From contig NZ_JAIQYY010000013.1 of assembly GCF_020181035.1 (NCBI RefSeq), forward strand, positions 238,449-302,448: a stretch of 64,000 nt of DNA. The letters are read 5' to 3'. The notes beneath the pieces were generated by a model. That model worked only from the letters and a program-made list of their open reading frames with translations, was not told where the DNA came from and did no database searches. Both the position numbers and the translations under genes were made by a program. The DNA comes from Streptomyces sp. CoH27 (GTDB lineage Bacteria; Actinomycetota; Actinomycetes; Streptomycetales; Streptomycetaceae). Shown piece by piece: positions 51,172 to 60,948 of the stretch. How positions within the stretch are numbered: position 1 is the first letter of the stretch; each line of letters begins with the position of its first letter.

Positions 51172-52176
51172 ATGAGTGTGCTGCCCATCGAAGTGGCCTG
51201 CGACGAGTCCGGATCCGAGGGCGAGAAGCTGGTCGGCGGAAACACCGACGTGTTCTGTCACGCCAGCGTCCGGCTGACCGCCGCGGAGGCCGCGGACTGC
51301 GTGCGTGAACTGCGCGCCCTCATCCGCTCTCCGGCGGTGGAGTACAAGTCGGGCCACCTGCTGCGCGAGAAGAACCGCCACGCGCTGGAGTGGTTCCTCG
51401 GCCCGGCCGGACCCGTCGGCGGCCGGGCCAACGCCTACCTGGTCGACAAGAGATGGCTGCTGCTGCTCGCTTTGGCCCGCCGGCTCCTGGATACGCCTCC
51501 GTTCGCCGACGATGCGGACGTGGCCGGCCTCGGAGCGCAGGGCGTTGCGTCCGCGCTGTACCGGGCGAGCCGGGCAACCGTGCGGCCAGGGCTGTGGACG
51601 CGGTTCCTCACCGTGCTCAACGACCTCATGCGGTTCGGAGCGGCCGGTGACGCCGTCTCGACCTCCGACCTCGTCGAACTGGCCGAGGAGCTACGGCGGA
51701 TCGAGCCGCTTGCCGCGGTCGACGGTCTGCTCGGGGTGTTCGACCGGCATCGAGCGGGCCTCGACGCCTTCCTGCGGACCCGCCGCCGACCGGACCCCCT
51801 GCTGCCGCTGGCCCTTGATCCGCTGTCGCCGGCGATCCTGCGCGCCATCGAGCACTGGAGCGCCGACGGTGCGCCGGTCTCCATCGTCCACGACCGCCAT
51901 GTGACCCTGACCGAGGCCCGGATGGCGCGGATCGCGGAGTTTCACACCGTGTCCGGCCTGGGCGGACGGCTCAGCGCGATACGGCTCGTCACCTCCGGTG
52001 CCGACCCGCGCGTGCAGGTGGCCGACTACCTGGCCGGGGTGGCCCGCAAACTCGCCTCGGACGAGCTCCTCGGTACGGCGGACCCCGCCCTGACCGGACT
52101 GGTACGACAGCATGTCGACCCGCGCTCGATCTGGGGCGACGCCGAGAGCCGCGCCCGAGTCTGCCGCCCCGTGTGA
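51172..52176 (+). CDS. DUF3800-like protein
   Basis: A 334-residue soluble protein. The start VACDESGSEG and the late RVQVADYLAGVARK resemble DUF3800 proteins, which carry conserved Asp residues of an RNase H-like fold and often occur in defence or mobile contexts. Between them it is helical with many Leu and Arg. Function not known. The start at 51172 has no strong ribosome site. Confidence 0.55.
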   Translation: MSVLPIEVACDESGSEGEKLVGGNTDVFCHASVRLTAAEAADCVRELRALIRSPAVEYKSGHLLREKNRHALEWFLGPAGPVGGRANAYLVDKRWLLLLALARRLLDTPPFADDADVAGLGAQGVASALYRASRATVRPGLWTRFLTVLNDLMRFGAAGDAVSTSDLVELAEELRRIEPLAAVDGLLGVFDRHRAGLDAFLRTRRRPDPLLPLALDPLSPAILRAIEHWSADGAPVSIVHDRHVTLTEARMARIAEFHTVSGLGGRLSAIRLVTSGADPRVQVADYLAGVARKLASDELLGTADPALTGLVRQHVDPRSIWGDAESRARVCRPV

Positions 52177-52277
52177 CAACCCCCGCACCCCGGTGCACGC
52201 GTTGACCACCCGAAGCGGCGATCCATACAGTCGACGCACTTCCCCGCCCATGACCTTCGCAGGACTGGAGATCGCCT

Positions 52278-52610
52278 GTGCGCTGGGACGACCTGTACGT
52301 CAACTCGTGTGCCATGGCGCTGGGAGCCAGGGAACCGGTGGAATCCGCGGTGGCGGACGGTCGCTACGATCCGGCCTTCCACGAGGCGCACGACTACGTG
52401 TCGATCTCCGTGGCCAGGAACCGCGACGCTGCGGCCCTCGCAGTGGACGCGGCCCGGACGGCGATCGCACGGTCCGGTGCGGCCCCGGACGGCATCGGCG
52501 CGTTCATCCACACCTACACGACCGCGCAGGGCCCTGACGGCCTGCAGCCCGCCCTGTACGTCCAGGGGAGGCTGGCCGACGGCAGGGCGCGGGCGACCGC
52601 GCCGAGCTGA
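52278..52610 (+). pseudogene. Ketoacyl-ACP synthase III-like protein, N-terminal fragment
   Basis: GTG start behind GGAG. The frame gives the first 100 residues of a KASIII/CerJ-type enzyme (MRWDDLYVNSCA, SVARNRDAAALAVDAARTAIARSG and QGPDGLQPALYVQGRL), then stops. The thiolase-fold active sites (Cys, His, Asn) are absent. Full proteins have about 330-350 residues, so this is a truncated gene. Confidence 0.65.
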
Positions 52611-52860
52611 AACAAGGCGTCGACGGCCACGCAAGCCAAGACCTTAAAGTCCCGGTAGTAGACCGTGACGGCGGTCGACCATCTCGGCGCGGCGGCCGCC
52701 CGGAAGTCGGCCCGCCGCGTCAGGGCGCCGTGCCTCGGCTCGGTCTGGAGCACGGTGGATGTGAACCCCTGGGCTTCCATAGCCACGGCCGCCTGCTCGT
52801 GGCTCATACCGAAACGCAGGGTCCCACGCTCACGAACGGGGTGCAGTCCCACCGTGCCCG
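52600..52860 (-). pseudogene. Remnant of an unidentified small protein gene
   Basis: A leftward frame contains a protein-like stretch (LRFGMSHEQAAVAMEAQGF and, later, AVTVYYRDFKVLACVAVDALF) resembling a Streptomyces hypothetical protein, but with no proper start or end. The remaining bases to 53133 show nothing I can support. Confidence 0.3.
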
Positions 52861-53133
52861 GTCGGCCTCGTCGACAACCGGCCACACCGGGCACCAGCCC
52901 CCTTCGTTCCAAGCCCCCTTGTTGTTCCGAAAGACCAGCACCCTGCAGCTCGCAATGCCGTGTGCTGCACAACCCCAGCTTCACTCGAAGCGAACCGCAC
53001 CCAACTTGGTTGCATAGTGAACGGAGGGGGTGGATCCGTCCGCCAGCTGAGGTTTGGACGCCTCCTTCCCGTCAAGGGCGCCTACGGCGTCATGTATCCG
53101 CTCTGACCGCCGGTACGGCGTGGCATTGCCGCT

Positions 53134-53796
53134 CTACCGCTCGGCGGTGTCGTACTCACCGTCAATCTCGTAGATCCGCTCTTGAAGCCGTTCACCGACC
53201 CAGTCCAGTCCGACGCCCAGGTCGAACCAGTACCGATCTTTGCGGACTTCGGGCTGTGAGAGGTTCACCGCCGCCCAGGAGAACACCCCCAGGAGGATGG
53301 AACGCCCGTGCTGCGTTGTGCGCACGGACAACGCAAACGGCGCGGCGAGTGCCGCGCGGGTGACCAACATGACCTGTTCGACTTCAGAATGTCGACGCCC
53401 ACCCGTGAGAAACCGGGGCGTTTCAAGGATCTTGACCCACTCGACCACGGCGTCCGCCACCTGGGCGCGCAAGGACTCTTCGATGCCCTGCCGGACGGCG
53501 GTCGCGGGATCATCGCCGAGCCAGCCAAGCCAGTGATCAGGATCAGTGAGCTTGCCGAAGTCGTCCTGCGGCACCCCGTGACGGGGATTCTCCTGGCACT
53601 CACCTGTCAGTTTCCCACTGCTGTCCACCAACCACGCGCCGCGGATCGCCTCGGCAGGTACGTAGCCGTTCGGGTCGTCAATATGCGTCGGGTCGATCTC
53701 GGCGACGCTGCCACCCGGATTCTCAGCAGCCGCAGCCAGCAGCGCCGGCTCGTTCGGTATGCTCCTGCGTCGGCTTCGCCAGCCAAAACGCCCCAC
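53134..53796 (-). CDS. Hypothetical protein
   Basis: A 220-residue soluble protein of unknown family. It begins with a basic stretch (GRFGWRSRRRS), continues with DDPNGYVPAEAIRGAW and DDFGKLTDPDHWLGWLGDDP, and ends YEIDGEYDTAER. GTG start chosen from the GGGGGTGGGAAC ribosome-like site and because the basic MGRFGW start looks natural. GC is slightly lower than average. No domain assigned. Confidence 0.55.
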   Translation of the reverse strand: MGRFGWRSRRRSIPNEPALLAAAAENPGGSVAEIDPTHIDDPNGYVPAEAIRGAWLVDSSGKLTGECQENPRHGVPQDDFGKLTDPDHWLGWLGDDPATAVRQGIEESLRAQVADAVVEWVKILETPRFLTGGRRHSEVEQVMLVTRAALAAPFALSVRTTQHGRSILLGVFSWAAVNLSQPEVRKDRYWFDLGVGLDWVGERLQERIYEIDGEYDTAER

Positions 53797-53979
53797 GTTC
53801 CCACCCCCACCGTTGCCTGCCCAGTTGACCGCGATTGTGCCGCACCGGTCAGGACCGCATGAGGGGGGTGTGCGTGACGTCGACAGGTGGGTGGGGAATC
53901 TCAGCGAGCAGGTCTGCCCCACCCCCGAGCAAAGGGTGCGGTTTTTTCAAAGAACGTCATCATCATCCCCAGCACTCGC

Positions 53980-54307
53980 ACGTGATCGACGGCTGCAAGG
54001 CCTGCGAGGCCCGCGCGAAGGGCCGGAGTGTCACGGTGGGCGGCGAGGCCATCGCCCCTCGCACCGGCCGCCCCGACCTGGTCTACATCACCAGCGACCG
54101 CGACTACGCGCGGTTCTACGCCTCCCGCTACTGGTACGGCGATCTCTACACTGTCGATCCGGTCGGAAGGCTGGAACCCTCCACCGAGGACCCGTTCCCC
54201 GCTCGGTGCGTTCCCTTAGCCCGCGTCGTCGCCGTGTTCCTCACCCCGGCCAGAGCCACTCCCTGCTGTGCCGCTGGTTCCACGCCGACATGGCGCGCGC
54301 CCGATGA
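53980..54307 (+). pseudogene. Frameshifted hypothetical protein fragment
   Basis: The frame reads DGCKACEARAKGRS, then DLVYITSDRDYARFYASRYW and GDLYTVDPVGRLEPSTEDPF, resembling a Streptomyces hypothetical family. At about 54240 the C-terminal part continues one frame over (QSHSLLCRWFHADMARAR, stop). A start is not visible. It contains a TTA codon near 54217. Confidence 0.4.
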
Positions 54308-54656
54308 GGCGGGCCTGAAGAAAGACGCCGTTGGGTGCAGTTCCTCTCGAAGGAAGTTCCCGATCAGACGGTGAGCCGGCCGTGGTGCTGGTCAGGCCAC
54401 GGATAGAGGCGTTGGTGCTTACTTTCGAGGCGAAGCGCCCGGTACGAATCGGCGTCGCATTGTCGACGAGCGCGCGGAGTTCGAAGATGGCTTCCACACC
54501 ATCCAGGCCCCATCTCCTCGATCGCGTGGAGTTGTCGTATCCATACCGAGGTTCGATGGTGCGGGGTCTGTGCCGAGTCACGCCGATCGCCCCTCTGACT
54601 GTCAGCCCCTCTGCCATGATGGCCAAGGCTATGGGCGGGATTGACGGGAGGCCTGA
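54308..54656. other. Stretch without a supportable gene upstream of the EACC1 gene
   Basis: About 350 bp of mixed-frame sequence. It must contain the promoter for the conflict-system operon. No clear promoter or operator could be assigned. Confidence 0.4.
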
Positions 54657-55046
54657 GTGGACGAGCGGTTAGTGGTCGAGGTCGTCGGCGATCGGTCTGC
54701 CGACGAGCTTCGTTCGCTGCGTGACTGGCTGGTCGCCGAGGAGGAACTGCGCGGCCGGGTGCGGCTGGAGTTGCCCCCGCCGGAGCCGGGTGCACTGGGC
54801 TCCGTCGTGGCAGCACTGACCGTCGTGCTCGGCCCCGGGGGCGTGGCGACGGCTGCCGCGAGCGTACTGATTTCCTGGCTGCGTCGGCGTACTGGCAACG
54901 TCTCAGTCAAGTTGGTGCAGCCAGACGGGACATCGACCGAATTCAGCGCCACCAATGTCAGAGGCCTGGACGCGATGGAGGTACAGCGGATCACCGCTGA
55001 ACTGTCCCGTTCCCTCGACCCCGTCCGCGATCGGGAAAATCGGTGA
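54657..55046 (+). CDS. Effector-associated constant component EACC1-like protein
   Basis: A 129-residue protein. Layout: a short beta/alpha start (VVEVVGDRSADELRSLRDWL), PPEPGALGSVVAALTVVLGPGGVATAAASVLISWL (its hydrophobic middle, residues about 40-75), then VSVKLVQPDGTSTEF. This matches the EACC1 module described by Aravind and colleagues as a constant partner of effectors in NTP-dependent conflict systems. Residue 5 is encoded by TTA (54669-54671), so translation should depend on bldA. It overlaps the STAND gene by 4 bp (GTGA); GGGAGG ribosome site. Confidence 0.8.
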   Translation: MDERLVVEVVGDRSADELRSLRDWLVAEEELRGRVRLELPPPEPGALGSVVAALTVVLGPGGVATAAASVLISWLRRRTGNVSVKLVQPDGTSTEFSATNVRGLDAMEVQRITAELSRSLDPVRDRENR

Positions 55047-58000
55047 CGCAGGCTGACCTGCCCGGTGCGTCCTTGACGACAGGGCTTGGCGCGCCCGGGA
55101 CTCGTGCGCTGCTCATCGGCACAGGACGTCACCTGCCTGGTTCTCAACTACCGGATGTTCCCGCGGTGTCAGGGACCATCGAGGAACTTGCTCGAACCCT
55201 GGTCGACAACTGTGGGCTGCGGCCAGAGAGCCTTCTCCCGCCGCTGCTCGATCCGAGAGATCCGATCGAGTTCGGTAACGCCGTCGTCGCGGCCGCCAAA
55301 CAGGCCGAGGACGTCTTGCTGCTCTACTACGTTGGCCACGGATTGGTGAGCCCGGGCAACGAGCTGTACTTGGCTACGGCAGCGACGGACGACCTGGCCG
55401 AGGGGCTGGCGTTCAAGGCGCTGCCGTATCAGGCAGTGCGCGATGCCTTCAGCAACTGCCGGGCGCGCTCCATCATCGTGGTGCTGGACTGTTGCTTCGC
55501 CGGGCGTGCACACGGCTCCTTCGGTACTGCCGCTACTGATGCGTTCGCGCTGGCCTCGCTCAGCGGCAGCTACGTGCTGGCTTCTGCCTCGCGGGACGAG
55601 CAGGCGCTGGCGATGCCGGAAGAGCCGTACACGGCGTTCACCGGTGAGCTGCTGCGCTTCCTGCGCGAGGGTGATCCGGGCGGCCCACCAGGACTCACCC
55701 TTGAGGGCGCCTACCGGCATCTGCGCCGTGTCCTGCCGCTTCGGCACCTTCCCGCACCAGAGCGACACCTCAGTGGCCGGGCCGGTGACCTGGTGCTGGC
55801 TGCCAACCCAGTTGCCGCACCTCTGCACACGCCGCCAGCAGCCCATGCACCGCCGGAGCCACTCGCCGAACAGGTCTGTCCGTATCCGGGCCTCGATCCG
55901 TTCACCGCCGACGACGTCAGGTTCTTCTTCGGCCGAGCCGAGGTCACCGCCGAGTTGCTCGCGAGGCTGACCGATTGGTCGCAGGACGATGGTCCGGTCG
56001 CGCTGGTGGGGCTTTCTGGCGCCGGGAAGTCCTCGCTGCTGCGCGCGGGTCTGCTGCCCGCCGTCAAGCGCGGCGAACTCCCTCTGCCTGGGGCCGGCAC
56101 CTGGCCACAGTTCATCCTTACCCCCGGCGAACATCCGCTCGACAGCTTGGCGGGCCAACTGGCCGACCCGACCGGATACTCGAAAGCCGAGTTGACCGCC
56201 GAACTGCGTGCAGACCCGACCTGCTCGGCTGACCTGATTCGTCGCGCGTTGCACCGGCAGAACGGCGGTCAGGAGGTGCCGGGCGGCCGGCTACTGCTCG
56301 TGGTGGACCAGTTCGAGGAAGTGTTCACCGTCTGCCAGGACGAGGGCGAGCGGAGGAGCTTCATCATTGCGATCTGCTCAGCCGCAGCCGGCGGCGGAAC
56401 TGCCGTCAGCGCACCGGCCCTGGTCGTGCTCGGAATCCGAGCGGATTTCTACGCCTCCTGTCTTGCGTACCCGGAGTTGGTCAGTGTGCTCAAGCACCGC
56501 CAGTTCCCCATCCAGCCCATGACGCCGGAACAGCTTCGCCAGGCGATCGAGAAACCCGCTGAAGTGGCCGGGCTGGAGCTGGAAGCCGGTCTGACCGACA
56601 CACTGCTGCGCGACCTGCGTGCCGACCGCGAGTTCGCCGGCGGCACCCTCCCGCTGCTGGCCTACGCGCTCTGGCTGACCTGGGGCCGCCGCGAGGGCCG
56701 CACCCTGACCCTCGCTGGGTACGGCGCAACTGGCGGGATCTGGGAAGCGATCACCCAGCAGGCCGATCTCACCTACGACAGCCTGACCCCGGATGCCCGG
56801 CGAGCCGCCGAGCTGATGCTGCTCCGCATGGTCCGGATCAGTGAGAGCACCGAGGACACACGTAGACGGCTCAATCTCACCGACCTGCTGGCCCAACGCC
56901 CGCCGGACGAGGCCACCGCCATCGCTGCCGCCCGGGACGCGCTCGCCGGCGCGCGCCTGATCACCCTTGACGGCGACAGCGCCCAGATCGCCCACGAGGC
57001 GCTGCTCCGCGCCTGGGACCGACTGCGCGGCTGGATCGACACCAGCCGTGCCGACCTGCTGGTCCAGCAGAGGCTCCTGGACGCAGCCGAGTCCTGGGCG
57101 AGAGCCGGACGTGACCCGAGTGGTCTCTATCGCGGAAGCCAACTGGAACTGGTGCGCGATCAGTTCGCTGGCACCGGTGGTCGTGACAGCCGACTCGGCG
57201 AGCTGGCAGTCGAGTTCTTCACCGCCAGCGAACTAGCCGACCGGCGACGCCGCCGCTTGCGGACGGGAACTGCCGTCACGCTGATCCTTTTACTGGTGGC
57301 TTCACTGATAGCGACCGGCTTCGCCGTGAAGGGCCGCAGAGACGCACAGCGACAACAACGTTCCGCGGTCGCAGAGGCATTGGTACGCGACGCGGACTCC
57401 GCCCGAGGCAACGATCCGCAGCTGGCTCTACAGCTCGGAATCGCAGCCGACCGACTGGATCACAGTCCCGCGACAACCGCGAACCTCCTCAGCAGCCTGT
57501 TCACGCCCTATGCCAGCACCTTGTCGAAACAACACACCGCCGCGGTTGTCGGGGCAGCGTTCGCGCCCAGCGGACGGACACTGGCCACCGCAAGCCAGGA
57601 CGGCACCGTCATCTTGTGGGACACCAGCGCCCCCCAACACGCCCAAATGCTCGGGCAGCCACTGCCGGGCCCCAGCTACGGGGTGTTCACAGTGGCATTC
57701 AGCCCCGATGGGCGTATCCTTGCGGCCGGTGGTACCGACCGAGCTGGGAACACCGTACAGATGTGGGACGTCAGTTCCCCCGGAAAACCGCGCCGGCTCG
57801 GCGAGCCGTTGACTGGCCCGGCCGACGTCCACACGATGCGCTTCGCACCGGACGGACGCACTCTGGCGGCAGGTGCCGCGGACGGCAAAGTCTGGCTATG
57901 GGACATCAGCGACCCCGGACACGCTCACTCCCTCGGACAGCTCCTGACAGCCCCGTACGCAGACGTCTCGTCCATGGCGTTCAGGCCCGATGGGCACGTG

Positions 58001-59533
58001 CTCGTAACCGGCAACACCAACGGCACCACGGTCCTGTGGGACGTAGCCGATCGCGCTCACCCCCGGCGATTGAAGAGCCCGATCAGCCACTCAGGAGGGG
58101 TGACCGCCCTCAGCTTCACCCCCGACGGTCGCACGCTCGTCACCGGCGGCGGGGACGGAAATGCCGACCTCTGGAACGCCAGTGATCCGAGCCACCCCAG
58201 ATGGGTGAGCCAATTCTCTCCCGGGGGTGCCCCGGTGAAGGCACTGAAAGTGTTCCCCCACCAGATCGACGTTGCACTGGCCGACCACTACACGACCGTG
58301 TGGGACACGTCGGATCCAACCGCTCCCCGCATGACCGGCAGTACGATCACCGGTGCATCCAACTGGACCAGCGCAGTGGCGTTCTCCCCGAAGGCCGACC
58401 TGCTCGCCACCGGCAGCGCAGATAATTCGGTGATCTTGTGGGAGGGCAAGGCCGACAATGGGAGCATTCCTCTCACCGCCCGCCTTACAGGCAACGCCGG
58501 GGGCGTGCAAGCCATGGCGCTCCGCTCAGACGGCCGTGCGGTGGCCACCGGCGGAGTGGACGGCAAGGTGGCACTGTGGGACGTGACCGATCCGAAGCAT
58601 CCCGTAGAGACCTCGCCCAAGACCGCGGGGCATGCAAACAGGGTGCTCGGGATGGCGTTCAGTCCCGACGGACGCATCCTGGCCAGTGGCAGCCTGGACC
58701 GCACCGTGATCCTCTGGGACACCAGCGACCTGCACCAGCTCCGGAAGATCACACAGTTCACCGCCAACAACGGCGGCGTCGACGGGCTGGCCTTCAGCCC
58801 CGTGGGGCATACCCTCGCCACCGGCGGAGGGGATCCCGCGATCACGCTCTGGGACACATCAGACCCGTCCCGTCCCCAGCAGATCGGCCAGCCGCTCATG
58901 GGCCACCGCGCAGGTGTGGACGCGGTCGCATTCAGTTCCGACGGGCGAACCCTGGCCACCGGGAGCTGGGATGGTACGGCTCGACTATGGAACATCGACA
59001 ACTTGGCCCAGCCGCACCAACTGGGCGACCCACTCGCCGGCCACACCAACTGGGTCTCCTCCGTGGCCTTCAGTCCCGACGGTCACACACTGGCAACCGG
59101 CAGCCTGGACTCCAGCATCATCCTCTGGGACATCACCAACCCGGCCAAGGCACAGCACCTCGGCCCGCCACTCGTCAAACACAACAGCTGGGTCCTCGGA
59201 CTGGCCTTCGGCCCTGACGGCCACACCCTGGTCTCCGGCAGCGCCGACCAGACAGCGATCCTCTGGGACGTCACAGACCCAGTCCACCCCTACGACCTCG
59301 GCGCGGTCGCCAGCCACCACACCGACGCGGTCACGTCCGTGGCAATCAGCGCCGACAACAAAACACTGCTGACCGCCTCCGCAGACGGCACCGTCAACCT
59401 GAACAGCCTCACGGAACTCAACGATGCGCGCACGCACGCCCTCAGCCTCGCCTGCACCCGGGCCGCTCAGGGGTTGAGCGCCGAGCAATGGGCCCGCTAC
59501 GTTCCCAGCCTGAAGTACCAGCGCACCTGCTGA
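55043..59533 (+). CDS. Caspase-nSTAND-TM-WD40 conflict-system protein
   Basis: A 1496-residue multidomain protein. Residues about 18-240 are a caspase-like (C14) protease with His99 in YYVGHG and Cys151 in LDCCFAG. A STAND ATPase (nSTAND1 type) follows from PYPGLDPFTADDVRFFFGR, with P-loop GLSGAGKSS (about 325) and RLLLVVDQFEEVF as Walker B. A transmembrane helix lies at about 742-762. The C-terminus (about 825-1480) has 13-14 WD40 repeats, enough for two seven-bladed propellers. Model: propellers sense a target, the ATPase oligomerises and the protease kills or halts the cell. One TTA codon at residue 750. Confidence 0.88.
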   Translation: MTQADLPGASLTTGLGAPGTRALLIGTGRHLPGSQLPDVPAVSGTIEELARTLVDNCGLRPESLLPPLLDPRDPIEFGNAVVAAAKQAEDVLLLYYVGHGLVSPGNELYLATAATDDLAEGLAFKALPYQAVRDAFSNCRARSIIVVLDCCFAGRAHGSFGTAATDAFALASLSGSYVLASASRDEQALAMPEEPYTAFTGELLRFLREGDPGGPPGLTLEGAYRHLRRVLPLRHLPAPERHLSGRAGDLVLAANPVAAPLHTPPAAHAPPEPLAEQVCPYPGLDPFTADDVRFFFGRAEVTAELLARLTDWSQDDGPVALVGLSGAGKSSLLRAGLLPAVKRGELPLPGAGTWPQFILTPGEHPLDSLAGQLADPTGYSKAELTAELRADPTCSADLIRRALHRQNGGQEVPGGRLLLVVDQFEEVFTVCQDEGERRSFIIAICSAAAGGGTAVSAPALVVLGIRADFYASCLAYPELVSVLKHRQFPIQPMTPEQLRQAIEKPAEVAGLELEAGLTDTLLRDLRADREFAGGTLPLLAYALWLTWGRREGRTLTLAGYGATGGIWEAITQQADLTYDSLTPDARRAAELMLLRMVRISESTEDTRRRLNLTDLLAQRPPDEATAIAAARDALAGARLITLDGDSAQIAHEALLRAWDRLRGWIDTSRADLLVQQRLLDAAESWARAGRDPSGLYRGSQLELVRDQFAGTGGRDSRLGELAVEFFTASELADRRRRRLRTGTAVTLILLLVASLIATGFAVKGRRDAQRQQRSAVAEALVRDADSARGNDPQLALQLGIAADRLDHSPATTANLLSSLFTPYASTLSKQHTAAVVGAAFAPSGRTLATASQDGTVILWDTSAPQHAQMLGQPLPGPSYGVFTVAFSPDGRILAAGGTDRAGNTVQMWDVSSPGKPRRLGEPLTGPADVHTMRFAPDGRTLAAGAADGKVWLWDISDPGHAHSLGQLLTAPYADVSSMAFRPDGHVLVTGNTNGTTVLWDVADRAHPRRLKSPISHSGGVTALSFTPDGRTLVTGGGDGNADLWNASDPSHPRWVSQFSPGGAPVKALKVFPHQIDVALADHYTTVWDTSDPTAPRMTGSTITGASNWTSAVAFSPKADLLATGSADNSVILWEGKADNGSIPLTARLTGNAGGVQAMALRSDGRAVATGGVDGKVALWDVTDPKHPVETSPKTAGHANRVLGMAFSPDGRILASGSLDRTVILWDTSDLHQLRKITQFTANNGGVDGLAFSPVGHTLATGGGDPAITLWDTSDPSRPQQIGQPLMGHRAGVDAVAFSSDGRTLATGSWDGTARLWNIDNLAQPHQLGDPLAGHTNWVSSVAFSPDGHTLATGSLDSSIILWDITNPAKAQHLGPPLVKHNSWVLGLAFGPDGHTLVSGSADQTAILWDVTDPVHPYDLGAVASHHTDAVTSVAISADNKTLLTASADGTVNLNSLTELNDARTHALSLACTRAAQGLSAEQWARYVPSLKYQRTC

Positions 59534-59636
59534 CGGTTCCCAGTCCCTCGTCGCGCCACTGGGGTTGCCGCCGACATGACCGCCCCGCAGGCATTGGCTC
59601 CCTCTGCCGGACTTGCCCCATCGCATGCCGAAACGA

Positions 59637-60437
59637 TCAGTAAGGGCGCGCGAGCCCGTCGAGCCAGTGCCCAACCAGGCCCCGTACGGTCTCGGCGCAC
59701 TCCACCTGAGGGTTGTGCCCGGCGGCATCAAGAACCGTTGCCGCCATCCGGGGGTAGTGGTCGAGCAGGGCCAGCTGGTCGCGCCAGCCCACCAGGGCGT
59801 CCTGCCGGGTGGTGACCAGCAGATGGCGCCCGTGGTGCGCGGGGGCCTGGTGCTCCGGCCAGTGCGGCAGCAGGAAGTCGGTCTCCAGCTCGGCGGCGGC
59901 CGCCTCGTCGTGGGCCCGCCGGCCGGGCAGCACGTATCGCTCGAAGAGCTCCCACCTGGGCTTGTCCAGGCGGGCCATGACGTGGCCGAAGAGCTCGCGG
60001 TCGGCGGCCGGGAGGCGGTCGAGCAGTTCCTCGTCGCGTTCCAGTACCGTTTCCCCGGGCAAGGTCCGGTCGCCGCCCCAGCGCACCACCGGCACCAGCA
60101 GCGCCGAGCCGAGCACCTGCTTCCCGTAGCGTGCCGTCACCGCCCGGGCCAGTTGGCCGCCGAAGGACTGCCCGACCACCGCGAACGGCCGGTCGCCAAG
60201 CTCGGCGTCGATCCATTCGAAGACGGCTTCGGCCAGGGCGGTCGCCGAGGTCGGGCCCGGCAGCCGGGGGCTGGCGCCGTGGCCGGGGAGGTCGAGGTAG
60301 AGGCGCCGCCAGCCGGGGCGGTCGGTGAAGGCGGGTTCGAGCGGGAGCAGGACGTGGTGGTCGACGGTGTAGCCGTGGATCAGAACGAGCGGAGTGCCGT
60401 CGCCGAATGCGGTGTGCCGGATGGCGGAGTTGGTCAT
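59637..60437 (-). CDS. Alpha/beta-fold hydrolase
   Basis: A 266-residue hydrolase. LVLIHGYTVDHH gives the oxyanion region, VVGQSFGGQ the nucleophile Ser (about 101), and LDAAGHNPQVE the catalytic His; an Asp in TTRQDALVGW completes the triad. Substrate unknown. The start MTNSAIRH follows GGAGG. It lies downstream of merR on the same strand but has its own MerR-type operator, so it belongs to that regulon. Confidence 0.88.
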   Translation of the reverse strand: MTNSAIRHTAFGDGTPLVLIHGYTVDHHVLLPLEPAFTDRPGWRRLYLDLPGHGASPRLPGPTSATALAEAVFEWIDAELGDRPFAVVGQSFGGQLARAVTARYGKQVLGSALLVPVVRWGGDRTLPGETVLERDEELLDRLPAADRELFGHVMARLDKPRWELFERYVLPGRRAHDEAAAAELETDFLLPHWPEHQAPAHHGRHLLVTTRQDALVGWRDQLALLDHYPRMAATVLDAAGHNPQVECAETVRGLVGHWLDGLARPY

Positions 60438-60454
60438 GGCCACAGCCTCCGACC

Positions 60455-60469
60455 TTGACACTCGTGTCA
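60455..60469 (-). promoter_or_regulatory. MerR-type operator of the hydrolase gene
   Basis: TTGACACTCGTGTCA contains the dyad TGACAC-TC-GTGTCA, 18 bp ahead of the hydrolase start. It matches the operator beside merR in its half-sites. Confidence 0.65.
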
Positions 60470-60509
60470 GGGTCAAGCGGGCAGTTTCGAGCCGTCCCCG
60501 GCCGGGAGG

Positions 60510-60872
60510 TCAGGCGAGCGCTCTGACCACCGAGAGGTACTCGATGATGGCGTCCCGGTTGCGGGTCAGGCACTCGATCCGGCGGGTCATCCGCTCCGTC
60601 TCGGTCTCCAGGGTGTCGAGCATCTCCGGGGTGGCGTCGGCGAAGTGGATCGTCCGCGGGGTGTCCAGACAGGGCAGGATCTGCTTGATGATCCGGGTCG
60701 GCAGCCCCGCGTCCAGCAGCCCCCGGATCTGCAGCACCCGGTCCACCAGGTAGTCGTCGTAGTCCCGGTAGCCGTTCGCCTCGCGGCGGGGGGTGATCAG
60801 GCCCTGCTTCTCGTAGTAGCGCAGCAGGCGCGGAGTGCTCTCCGTCAGCCGAGCCAGTTCGCCGATTCGCAT
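60510..60872 (-). CDS. MerR family transcriptional regulator
   Basis: A 120-residue regulator. The MerR start MRIGELARLTESTPRLLRYYEKQGL (its core is RIGELARL and LLRYYEKQGL) is followed by RREANGYRDYDDYLVDRVLQIRGLLDAGLP and a C-terminal coiled coil. There is no cysteine metal-binding loop, so the effector is likely an organic compound. It is divergent from an MFS gene and shares its operator; a second operator precedes the hydrolase gene. Confidence 0.92.
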   Translation of the reverse strand: MRIGELARLTESTPRLLRYYEKQGLITPRREANGYRDYDDYLVDRVLQIRGLLDAGLPTRIIKQILPCLDTPRTIHFADATPEMLDTLETETERMTRRIECLTRNRDAIIEYLSVVRALA

Positions 60873-60915
60873 GTGACCGCCCTCACGTCCTGGCCGGGCC
60901 GCCCCGGGCTGGACC

Positions 60916-60931
60916 TTGACATCCGTGTCAA
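60916..60931. promoter_or_regulatory. MerR operator in the merR/MFS divergent promoter
   Basis: TTGACATCCGTGTCAA: perfect dyad TTGACA-TCCG-TGTCAA, with TTGACA also usable as a -35 element in both directions. It lies 18 bp before the MFS start and 44 bp before merR. Confidence 0.7.
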
Positions 60932-60948
60932 CGATAGACGATCGGCCC

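Noticed and set aside
52665..53363. Rightward 232-codon frame
   Set aside because: Composition is random-looking, it overlaps the start of a better leftward gene and has no start signal.
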